A stretch of 6,742 nucleotides of DNA from DATFPK01 sp035264885 (lineage in GTDB: Bacteria > Actinomycetota > Thermoleophilia > Solirubrobacterales > 70-9). This document shows, one piece after another, positions 1-5,649 of this stretch. Location of the stretch: assembly GCA_035264885.1 (NCBI GenBank), contig DATFPK010000044.1:1-6742 (forward strand), in the 5' to 3' direction. Under the pieces are notes generated by a model that was not told the origin of the DNA, ran no database searches, and was given only the letters and a program-made list of their open reading frames with translations. The position numbers were made by a program, and so were the translations under genes. The first letter of the stretch is position 1, and the number at the start of each line of letters is the position of its first letter.

Positions 1-677
1 CGCTGGTGATGCTGATGGACGAGCCCTTCGGCGCGATCGACCCGATCAACCGCGAGCGCCTCCAAAACGAGTTCCTCCGCCTCCAGGCGGAGATCAAGAA
101 GACCGTCCTGTTCGTCACCCACGACATCGACGAGGCGATCAAGATGGGCGACCGGATCGCGGTCATGCGGACCGGCGGCCACCTGGCTCAGTACGCGACT
201 CCGGCCGAGCTTCTGATGGCGCCCGCGGACGGCTTCGTCGAGGACTTCGTCGGCGCCGACCGGGCGCTCAAGCGACTGGCGCTGATGCGGGTCCGCGACG
301 TCGACCTCTGGGAGGCGCCGCTCGCCTTCCCCGGGCAGTCGTCCGCGGAGGTCAGGCAGAAGCTGGACGGGGCAGAGGTCCCGCACCCTCTCCTGGTGGA
401 CGCCGACCGCCGCCCGCTGGGCTGGCTGTCGGAGCGGGACCTCGCGCGCGACATCGTCCCGGCGCGGGCCGGGAACTCGGCGGAGCCCGTCCTCGACTGC
501 GACGACGTGATGCGGGACGCCCTCGCCGACCTGCTGAGGGCGGGGTCCCAGTACGCGCCGGTGGTCGAACCGCCGGGCAGGGTCACCGGCGTCCTCTCTG
601 TGGAGATCATCTCCGAGTTCCTCGCGTCCCCCGACGCAAGGACCGACGAGCACTCTCCGGCGGAGCGCCCGCAGTGA
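1..677 (+). CDS. opuCA: Compatible-solute ABC transporter ATPase with C-terminal CBS pair (OpuCA/ProV-like), 5' partial
   Basis: This is the energising subunit of an osmoprotectant (glycine betaine/choline/carnitine type) importer; it hydrolyses ATP at the inner face of the membrane. The gene enters the window already in frame (first whole codon at base 3), so Walker A and the signature motif lie upstream. Visible are Walker B with catalytic Glu (LMDEPFGAIDP, bases 9-44), the D-loop, and the H-loop (FVTHD, His codon 120-122). After about 90 visible residues come two CBS-like repeats, roughly bases 280-455 and 470-640 (PLLVDADRRPLGWLSERDL; APVVEPPGRVTGVLS). CBS domains at this position are known in OpuA/OpuCA, where they sense ionic strength or bind c-di-AMP; which applies here is inference. 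The protein ends in a short polar tail (ARTDEHSPAERPQ). The stop overlaps the next start as GTGA (674-677), implying translational coupling to permease 1. The family call is very secure, but the exact substrate is not. Confidence 0.95.
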   Translation, partial: LVMLMDEPFGAIDPINRERLQNEFLRLQAEIKKTVLFVTHDIDEAIKMGDRIAVMRTGGHLAQYATPAELLMAPADGFVEDFVGADRALKRLALMRVRDVDLWEAPLAFPGQSSAEVRQKLDGAEVPHPLLVDADRRPLGWLSERDLARDIVPARAGNSAEPVLDCDDVMRDALADLLRAGSQYAPVVEPPGRVTGVLSVEIISEFLASPDARTDEHSPAERPQ

Positions 678-1387
678 CGGACGTCGCCCTTCTGCTGGCC
701 CAGGTCGAGATCCGCGACCGCTCCGGTCCGCCCTCCTGCCAGCAGGCAAACGACTTCTTCTGCCCCGGCTGGGTCGCCGAGAACTACGACCGCTACGTGG
801 ATCCGGTCCTCCAGCACCTCGTCCTGGTGGGCACCTCCGTCGCCGCCGGCTTCGCGATCGCGTTCGTCCTGGCGCTGCTCGCCCACCGGATCCACTGGCT
901 CGCCGCCCCGCTGCTGGCCGTCACCGGGGTCCTCTACACGGTCCCCAGTATCGCCTTCTTCTTTCTCCTGCTGCCGATCACCGGCCTCGGGCGGACGACG
1001 GCGATCATCGCCCTGACCGCCTTCACGCTCCAGATCCTCTTCCGCAACATCGTCACCGGTCTCGCCAACGTGCCGCCCGAGGTGAGAGACGCCGGCAGGG
1101 GCATGGGCCTGACCGAGCGGCAGCTCCTCTGGCGGGCCGAGCTCCCCCTGGCCCTCCCCGAGATCTTCGCCGGGCTGCGAATCGCAACGGTGAGCACCGT
1201 GGCCCTTGCGACGCTGGCCGTGTTCGTCAGCGGCGGGGGACTCGGCGTCCCGATCTACGAACAGCTCACCTTCAAGACGAACGTGATCTTCGCGGGAGGG
1301 CTGTGCATCGCAATCGCGATGGCGTTCGACCTCGCTCTGGTGACCGCCCAGCGCGCGGTCACCCCGTGGTTGAGGCTGACGACGTGA
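674..1387 (+). CDS. Compatible-solute ABC transporter permease 1 (OpuCB/ProW-like)
   Basis: Inner-membrane channel subunit of the importer, 237 residues. The GTG start is fixed by the 4-base overlap with the ATPase stop; a weak CGGAG lies 8 bases upstream. About five hydrophobic segments are visible (about 47-70, 75-103, 108-130, 172-192, 203-226). Between the third and fourth lies the cytoplasmic EAA loop that docks on the ATPase (residues 139-163, with DAGRGMGLTERQ then ELPLALP), the hallmark of BPD-type permeases. The roughly 45-residue polar N-terminus contains two cysteines, C22 and C30 (SCQQANDFFCPGW), ahead of the first membrane segment. It is followed by a second, different permease, so the channel is probably a heterodimer as in OpuB/OpuC. 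Its tail (QRAVTPWLRLTT) resembles that of permease 2. The stop overlaps the permease 2 start as GTGA (1384-1387). Which permease corresponds to OpuCB or OpuCD cannot be told. Confidence 0.94.
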   Translation: MTDVALLLAQVEIRDRSGPPSCQQANDFFCPGWVAENYDRYVDPVLQHLVLVGTSVAAGFAIAFVLALLAHRIHWLAAPLLAVTGVLYTVPSIAFFFLLLPITGLGRTTAIIALTAFTLQILFRNIVTGLANVPPEVRDAGRGMGLTERQLLWRAELPLALPEIFAGLRIATVSTVALATLAVFVSGGGLGVPIYEQLTFKTNVIFAGGLCIAIAMAFDLALVTAQRAVTPWLRLTT

Positions 1388-2106
1388 TCTCCGACCCGAA
1401 CATCCCGGCCGCGGCCCTGGACCTCTTCGGGGATGCGGTGGACTTCATCTTCAACGAGCAGCAGTCCCAGGGCGAACAGGTCCAGGTGGGCGGCCTGGAG
1501 CAGGTCGGGGAGCTCGCCTGGGAACAGCTCAAGGTGACCCTTTACGCGCTTGCCCTGTCGCTGCTGATCGCGCTGCCGGCAGGCGTGGCGCTGGGGCACA
1601 TGAGGAGGGGCGAAGGCCTCGCGATCTCGATCGGCAACGCCGGCCGCGCCGTGCCCGAGTTGGCGCTGATCGCGCTGCTCGCGGCCTTCCTGGACGTCGG
1701 CATGTTCTCGCTCGCGCTGGCGCTCTGCGTGCTCGGGGTCCCCCCGATCCTGACGAACTCCTTCGTCGGGGTCCGCGGCGTCGACCGCAACGCGGTAGAC
1801 GCCGCCCGGGGCATGGGCATGACCGAGACCGAGATCATCCGCAAGATCGAGCTGCCGCTCGCCGTGCCGACGATCATGGGGGGCGTCCGCACCGCGACGA
1901 TCAACATCGTCGCCACCGCGACGATCGCGCCGCTGGTCGGCGTCCTCACGCTCGGTGACTTCATCATCTCCCGCAACGTCTATGGAGACGCCGGGGTCCT
2001 CGCCGGCGCGATCCTCGTCGCGGTGATGGCGCTGGCGCTCGAACTGGCCCTGGCCGGCCTCCAGCGCGCGATGACTTCTCCCGGCCTCCGCCTGACCCGG
2101 ACGTGA
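1384..2106 (+). CDS. Compatible-solute ABC transporter permease 2 (OpuCD/ProW-like)
   Basis: Second membrane subunit of the importer, 240 residues from the GTG at 1384. That start overlaps the permease 1 stop by 4 bases, has GAGG 8 bases upstream, and repeats the GTGA junction seen one gene earlier. An in-frame GTG at 1303 would add 27 Arg-rich residues encoded inside permease 1 and is rejected. A 50-residue polar to amphipathic N-terminal stretch (LDLFGDAVDFIF, residues 12-23) precedes the first membrane span (about 52-71). The EAA loop is at residues 139-163 (DAARGMGMTETE, then ELPLAVP), closely matching that of permease 1. Further spans are visible at about 95-118, 172-192 and 204-226. The C-terminus (AMTSPGLRLTRT) echoes permease 1, so the two are probably products of an old duplication. 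The membrane domain family is secure; the role of the N-terminal extension is unknown. Confidence 0.94.
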   Translation: MISDPNIPAAALDLFGDAVDFIFNEQQSQGEQVQVGGLEQVGELAWEQLKVTLYALALSLLIALPAGVALGHMRRGEGLAISIGNAGRAVPELALIALLAAFLDVGMFSLALALCVLGVPPILTNSFVGVRGVDRNAVDAARGMGMTETEIIRKIELPLAVPTIMGGVRTATINIVATATIAPLVGVLTLGDFIISRNVYGDAGVLAGAILVAVMALALELALAGLQRAMTSPGLRLTRT

Positions 2107-2131
2107 GGCTTCACTCGCAAATGCCCGACCC

Positions 2132-2138
2132 AAGGAGG
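2132..2138 (+). promoter_or_regulatory. Strong Shine-Dalgarno of the substrate-binding protein gene
   Basis: AAGGAGG lies 5 bases before the ATG at 2144, in a 37-base gap after permease 2. It is the strongest ribosome-binding site in the + strand operon, whose preceding genes rely on stop/start overlaps with weak sites. This fits the usual need for more binding protein than membrane subunits. It also settles the ATG at 2144 as the start. Confidence 0.85.
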
Positions 2139-2143
2139 AAACG

Positions 2144-3136
2144 ATGAGAAACGACAAGGTGCGCTGGAGAGCGCTGCTCGTGCTGCTCGCGTCACTCGCG
2201 CTTGTAGTCGGCGTCGCCGCCTGCGGCGATGACGACGACGGGAGCGACGACGGTGGTGGCGGTGGTGGCAGCACCGAGCAGATCCAGTCGAACCCCGACA
2301 ACGGCAAGGTCGCCATCACGGTCGGCTCCAAGAACTTCACGGAGCAGCTCGTGCTGGGCGAGATCTACGCTCAGGCCCTCGAGGCGGCGGGCTACAAGGT
2401 CGAGAAGAAGCTCGATCTCGGCTCCGAGCTGATCGCCAAGAAGGCGCTCGAGACCGGTGAGATAAGCGGCTATCCGGAGTACGTCTCGACGGCTCTGACG
2501 TCGTTCTTCGGCGTCGAGCCCGGGCAGGTGCCGTCGAATCCGCAGCAGGGTGCCGCGCAGGCCCGTGCCGAGTTCGAGAAGGAGGGTCTGACCTCGTTCG
2601 CGCCGACGCCGTTCGCCAGCGCCAACGCAGTCGGCACGCTCAAGGAGACGGCGGACAAGCTCGGCCTCACCAAGGTCTCCGACCTGAAGGGCAAGTCCCA
2701 GCAACTGACCCTCTACGGCTCCCCCGAGTGCCGTCAGCGGGTGGACTGCCTGGTCGGGCTCGAGGGCCCGTACGGCCTGACGTTCAAGGAGTTCAAGCCG
2801 GTCGACATCGGGCTGCGGTACAGCGTGCTCGACAAGGGCCAGGCCGACCTGTCGATCCTGTTCACGACCGACGCACAGCTTGCGGCCGAGGCCGACAAGT
2901 ACGTGATCCTGGAGGACGACAAGCAGGTCTTCCCGGCCGGCAACGTCGTCTTCGTGACCGACCGGGCGACCGTCAAGAAGGCGGGGCCCGACTACCAGAA
3001 GACGATCGAGCTCGTCCAGAGCGGACTCACCGAGGCCGTGATGCAGGAGCTCGACGCTCGCGTCGACATCGACAAGGAGACGTCGGAGAAGGTCGCCGGC
3101 GACTACCTGAGCGAAGAGGGATACATCGGCGGCTAG
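2144..3136 (+). CDS. opuCC: Glycine betaine-type ABC transporter substrate-binding lipoprotein (OpuCC/ProX-like)
   Basis: Extracytoplasmic receptor that would deliver a quaternary-ammonium osmolyte to the permeases; 330 residues, full length for the OpuAC/ProX family. Residues 1-26 form a lipoprotein signal (Arg/Lys start, Leu-rich core) with lipobox VAAC, Cys27 being the lipidated residue. A flexible Asp/Gly linker (about 28-43, including six glycines) follows. The domain opens with VGSKNFTEQ (residues 60-68), the family's signature first strand. Later come GYPEY (109-113), whose Tyr is a candidate for the aromatic cage known in ProX/OpuCC, GLRY (223-226) and LFTTD (239-243), all typical of the family. 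Two cysteines, C196 and C202 (PECRQRVDC), could form a disulfide outside the cell. Last gene of the operon, with its own strong ribosome site and a terminator-like hairpin 20 bases after the stop. Ligand identity (betaine, choline, carnitine, ectoine) cannot be read from sequence alone. Confidence 0.95.
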   Translation: MRNDKVRWRALLVLLASLALVVGVAACGDDDDGSDDGGGGGGSTEQIQSNPDNGKVAITVGSKNFTEQLVLGEIYAQALEAAGYKVEKKLDLGSELIAKKALETGEISGYPEYVSTALTSFFGVEPGQVPSNPQQGAAQARAEFEKEGLTSFAPTPFASANAVGTLKETADKLGLTKVSDLKGKSQQLTLYGSPECRQRVDCLVGLEGPYGLTFKEFKPVDIGLRYSVLDKGQADLSILFTTDAQLAAEADKYVILEDDKQVFPAGNVVFVTDRATVKKAGPDYQKTIELVQSGLTEAVMQELDARVDIDKETSEKVAGDYLSEEGYIGG

Positions 3137-3156
3137 TCGCGCCGAGGCCTGACCAC

Positions 3157-3191
3157 CGGGGGCCCGGGCGCCGAGCGCGCCTGGGCCCCCG
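3157..3191 (+). terminator. Terminator-like GC hairpin after the ABC operon
   Basis: Bases 3157-3171 pair with 3177-3191 as a 15-bp stem (one G-U pair, 3166/3182) closing a 5-base loop (CGAGC). It lies 20 bases after the binding-protein stop. No T-run follows (next bases TTGGCTCGG), so it is either a U-less terminator of the kind proposed for high-GC actinobacteria or an mRNA 3'-end stabiliser. The stem also folds on the opposite strand and could serve the convergent gene set. Confidence 0.7.
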
Positions 3192-3244
3192 TTGGCTCGG
3201 CGCCGCCAGCCGCGCTCTGCGCCATCGAGCCGCGATCCCACGTT

Positions 3245-3265
3245 TAGCCCGGGGGCACCGGGTTA
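3245..3265 (+). other. Small hairpin in the convergent intergenic region
   Basis: Bases 3245-3252 pair with 3258-3265 (8 bp, one G-U at 3247/3263) around the 5-base loop GGGCA. The G-U pair would become a C-A mismatch in a minus-strand transcript, so the fold favours + strand RNA. It is about 110 bases beyond the binding-protein stop. No gene or T-tract is attached. A chance fold in GC-rich DNA remains possible. Confidence 0.35.
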
Positions 3266-3305
3266 CTGGATCAGTGGGGCGCCGACTTTCTAGGGAGGTT
3301 GCCTC

Positions 3306-3335
3306 GAAGACGACCCGCTAGGGCGTCGGGTCTTC
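3306..3335 (-). terminator. Possible terminator hairpin after the MFS gene
   Basis: GAAGAC (3306-3311) pairs perfectly with GTCTTC (3330-3335). Inside, GAC/GTC (3312-3314 with 3325-3327) and CC/GG extend the stem with small bulges around a loop near 3317-3321. It sits 46 bases past the MFS stop in the direction of minus-strand transcription. No T-run follows on either strand. Assigning it to the minus-strand genes rests on position only. Confidence 0.4.
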
Positions 3336-3381
3336 CCCCTTCCCGGCGCCCGGCGGGTCCTCTGCGTCCGGATGGGGCGCC

Positions 3382-4632
3382 TCACCCGGCCAGGCCCTGC
3401 CGCGCCGGCGGCTGCTCCTGGGCGGTGGCAGCCAGGCGGGCGAAGGCCGTTCGCGAGGCCCACGCGGCGGCGAGGCCGGCGCTGGCGGCCAGCAGGAGTG
3501 CCGCCCTGGGGTCATACGCTTCCGAGAGCCAGCCGGCGATCGGCCCGCCGATCGGCGTCGAGCCCAGGAAGACCACGGAGTAGAGGGCCATCACCCTGCC
3601 GCGCATCTGCTCGCTCACTGCGAGCTGGAGAAGCGAGTTGACCGCCGCCGCGAAGGTGACCGAAGCGGCTCCAAGGGCGGCGAGGACCGGCACCTCGACC
3701 GCCAGGCTCGGAGCCGCGGCGGCGGCGAGGGCGAGCAGGCCGAAGGCGAGGGCCGAGCCCGTCACCACGGTGGGCCCGGTGCGGCCGCGGGCGCCGGTCA
3801 CGAGCGCGCCGGCGACCGAACCCGCAGCCATCGCCGAGACCAGCAGCGCGTAGGCGGTGGCACCGCCGTCGAAGCTGAACCGGGCGAGGAGCGGCAGAAT
3901 GACCTGGAAGTTCAGCCCGAGGGTTCCGACGAGCGCCATCAGGGCGAGCGGAACCGCGAGCTGCGGCGTCCGCGAGACGTAGCGCAGGGCCGCGCGGACC
4001 GCCCCCTTCTCGGGCGCCGCCGGCGGCGCCGGCCGGAGCTGCGCCGGGTCCATTCTCGAGAGCGCCGCGATCATCACCCCGAACGAGGCGGCGTTGAGCG
4101 CGAAGCAGGGCTCGACCCCGACCGTCGCGATCAGGATCCCGGCCAGCGCCGGGCCCGCCATCCGCGCAGAGTGGACGATCACGCTGTTCAGGCTGACCGC
4201 GTTGACGACCCGTTCGGGCCCGACCATCTCGATCACGAAGCTCTGCCGAGTCGGGTTGTCGACCGCGTTGACGGTTCCCCGGGCGAAGACCAGGACGTAG
4301 ACCATCCAGGGCTGGACGATCCCGGCGAGGGTGACGGCGAGCAGCAAGAGGGCCGGAACCGCCATCGCCGACTGCGTGAGGACGAGCAACCGCCGCTTGG
4401 CGAGGCGGTCGGCGAGGAGGCCGCCCCAGGCTCCGAACAACAGCATGGGCAGGAACTGGAGCGCGGTGGTCAACCCGACGGCGAAGCCGCTGGCGGTCAG
4501 GCCGAGGATCAGCCAGATCTCGGCAACCGTCTGCATCCAGTTGCCGGACAGGGAGACGACCTGCCCCGCGAAGTACCGGCGGTAGTTCGGGACGGCGAGG
4601 GAGTCGAAGGAGCGGCGCAGCGCGGCGCTCAA
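3382..4632 (-). CDS. MFS exporter, MFS_3/EntS-like (DHA3 type)
   Basis: Proton-driven efflux protein of the inner membrane, 416 residues, the normal length for the 12-span MFS_3 (enterobactin exporter EntS-like) group. The N-terminus reads NYRRYFAGQVVSLSGNWMQ (16-34), typical of the group. MFS motif A is GGLLADRLAKRR (70-81), and DNPTRQSF (125-132) is the group's conserved segment after the fourth span. Hydrophobic spans alternate throughout, and a second motif-A-like MRGRVMALYS lies in the C-terminal half. The TTG start at 4632 overlaps the MarR stop as TTGA (4629-4632), and GAGGTG (4640-4645 on the minus strand) stands 7 bases before it. No better in-frame start lies nearby. Cotranscription behind a MarR repressor suggests induction by the exported compound. 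The substrate is unknown: drug, metabolite or siderophore are all possible, and similarity to EntS does not show siderophore export. Confidence 0.92.
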   Translation of the reverse strand: MSAALRRSFDSLAVPNYRRYFAGQVVSLSGNWMQTVAEIWLILGLTASGFAVGLTTALQFLPMLLFGAWGGLLADRLAKRRLLVLTQSAMAVPALLLLAVTLAGIVQPWMVYVLVFARGTVNAVDNPTRQSFVIEMVGPERVVNAVSLNSVIVHSARMAGPALAGILIATVGVEPCFALNAASFGVMIAALSRMDPAQLRPAPPAAPEKGAVRAALRYVSRTPQLAVPLALMALVGTLGLNFQVILPLLARFSFDGGATAYALLVSAMAAGSVAGALVTGARGRTGPTVVTGSALAFGLLALAAAAAPSLAVEVPVLAALGAASVTFAAAVNSLLQLAVSEQMRGRVMALYSVVFLGSTPIGGPIAGWLSEAYDPRAALLLAASAGLAAAWASRTAFARLAATAQEQPPARQGLAG

Positions 4633-5090
4633 CCGCGCTCACCTCGGAGGCCGTCCTCGTCGAGCAGGCGCTCGAGGATGTCCGCGGCGCGCGACAGCGT
4701 CTCGACGTCCTCGTCGGCGAGCCGGCGCATCCGCTTCGACAGGTAGGCGTTCTTGCGCCCCCGCAGGCGGCGAAGGGCATCCCGGCCCGCCGGGGTGACG
4801 GCGACCAGTGCGCTGCGGCCGTCGGCGGGATCCGGCGTCCGGGCCACCAGGCCTCGCTCCGCCAGGCAGCCGATCGACCGGGTGGCGCTGGGACGGCTTA
4901 CCCGCTCCAGGTCGGCGAGCTCGCTGGGCGTGAGGGGACCGTGCCGCTCGGCGGTGGCAAGCGCCGCGGTCGCCGAGGGACTCAGGTCACCGGCAGCCTC
5001 CTGGCGGAGGCGGCGGGCGGTCCGGGTGATCGCCAGCCGGAGCTGGGCCGCCGACGCGGGAAGATCGGTTGTCGTCTGCGCTGCCCTCAA
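4629..5090 (-). CDS. MarR-family transcriptional regulator
   Basis: DNA-binding repressor-type protein, 153 residues, usual MarR length. A winged helix-turn-helix spans about residues 36-100: the helices LTPSELADLERVS (53-65) and RPSATRSIGCLAERGLV (66-82), then the wing PADGRSALVAVTPAG (88-102) carrying the conserved Asp-Gly-Arg. Flanking N- and C-terminal helices (10-35, 104-146) would form the dimer interface. The start is taken as TTG at 5090, 18 bases after the Nudix stop, with a weak AAGG 9 bases upstream. The region before about residue 10 is not conserved-looking, so the true start could shift slightly. The gene is overlapped by the MFS exporter (TTGA), the common arrangement in which MarR represses its own operon and a ligand, often the pump's substrate, releases it. 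A candidate operator lies over its start region. The regulated promoter and ligand are inferred, not seen. Confidence 0.92.
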   Translation of the reverse strand: MRAAQTTTDLPASAAQLRLAITRTARRLRQEAAGDLSPSATAALATAERHGPLTPSELADLERVSRPSATRSIGCLAERGLVARTPDPADGRSALVAVTPAGRDALRRLRGRKNAYLSKRMRRLADEDVETLSRAADILERLLDEDGLRGERG

Positions 5091-5129
5091 AGTGGTTAGC
5101 CTTGGTAATTAGTCTAGCAAGCCTCTTGC
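5088..5129 (-). promoter_or_regulatory. AT-rich candidate promoter/operator of the marR-MFS pair
   Basis: This patch is clearly poorer in G+C than its surroundings. On the minus strand it holds a perfect 5-bp inverted repeat GCAAG-AGG-CTTGC (5117-5129, inside the last Nudix codons), then TAGACT (5116-5111), which fits an actinobacterial -10 (TAnnnT), then two related stretches CTAATTACC and CTAACCACT. On the + strand CAAAG-TGGTTAG-CCTTG (5088-5104) is an imperfect 17-base palindrome covering the TTG start. No good -35 is visible. These are candidates only: MarR proteins usually bind short palindromes near their own promoter. Confidence 0.4.
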
Positions 5130-5534
5130 CGCGGCCAGACCACGACGCACGAGGTCGAGGTCGTGCGGGTAGTCGAGGAGCTCCCCGGCCTCCTCCTCGG
5201 TGACCCAGCGGAGCTCGTCGACCTCGTCGTTGACCGCGAACTCGCCGTCCTCCGGGACCATCAACCAGTAGCGCACCATCTTCGATCGCCCCTTCCGGTC
5301 GGCGTAGCGGATCGCCCCGATCTCCTCGAGGGCGCGGCAGCTCAAGCCGGTTTCCTCGGCGACCTCGCGCAGCGCCGCGTCCCGCCAGCCCTCCCCCCGG
5401 TCGAGCTTGCCCTTCGGCAGCGTCCAGTCCCCGTAGCGCGGGCGGTGGATCGCCGCCACCCGCCGATCGTCTGTCCGGACGACGACTCCGCCCGCGGCAC
5501 GGACCTCGACCGGAGCGTCCCCGTCGGTCCTCAC
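5109..5534 (-). CDS. Nudix hydrolase, stand-alone MutT1-like
   Basis: Hydrolase of nucleoside diphosphate-linked compounds, 141 residues, a single Nudix domain. The Nudix box runs from G42 to L64: GKLDRGE, seven residues, then REVAEETGL, matching GX5EX7REUXEEXGU with its metal-binding glutamates. The preceding AAGGVVVR and HRPRYGDWTLPKGKLD resemble the N-terminal domain of mycobacterial MutT1, which acts on oxidised purine or diadenosine nucleotides. MutT1 carries a C-terminal histidine-phosphatase domain that is absent here, and the gene stops cleanly with TAA. The GTG start at 5534 has GGAGG six bases upstream, and no other start fits as well. It lies 18 bases before marR and may share its transcript, although marR may also have its own promoter inside this gene's 3' end. 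Substrate (8-oxo-dGTP, ApnA or other) is not determinable from the sequence. Confidence 0.92.
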   Translation of the reverse strand: MRTDGDAPVEVRAAGGVVVRTDDRRVAAIHRPRYGDWTLPKGKLDRGEGWRDAALREVAEETGLSCRALEEIGAIRYADRKGRSKMVRYWLMVPEDGEFAVNDEVDELRWVTEEEAGELLDYPHDLDLVRRGLAAARGLLD

Positions 5535-5649
5535 CCGCTGCCTCCGGCTTCGTTCAGCGTCGCCGCCGCGCTACGGACGCGAGGGCTCATCGCGTGGGGC
5601 AGTCTGAAGGCTGGACCAGCGGTCGTTCCAATAGGGGCGCCGGTCGCGG

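Noticed and set aside
1303..1383. Earlier GTG start for permease 2, adding 27 residues
   Set aside because: The extra residues are Arg-rich and lie wholly within permease 1. The GTG at 1384 has the same GTGA overlap as the previous junction and a nearby GAGG.
1255..2340. 361-codon open frame on the minus strand
   Set aside because: It lies antisense to permease 2 and the start of the binding-protein gene. Its translation is low-complexity (runs of Asp/Arg/Gly/Pro/Ser) with no recognisable fold, as expected of shadows in GC-rich DNA.
2192..3241. 349-codon open frame on the minus strand
   Set aside because: Antisense to the well-supported substrate-binding protein. Leu/Arg/Gly/Val-rich composition with no domain.
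3299..3583. Small + strand open frame beginning with TTG after GGGAGG
   Set aside because: The ribosome-like site abuts the TTG with no spacing, and the frame runs antisense into the MFS gene with a Pro/Arg/Ala-rich translation.
3512..4780. 422-codon open frame on the minus strand overlapping the MFS and marR genes
   Set aside because: Another frame of two securely identified genes; Arg/Pro/Gly-rich translation without membrane spans or motifs.
5535..5649. Promoter for the Nudix gene in the 115-base gap (TTGGAA and CAGACT on the minus strand)
   Set aside because: The two boxes are 19 bases apart and both poor matches; a promoter here is likely in principle but cannot be placed from sequence.
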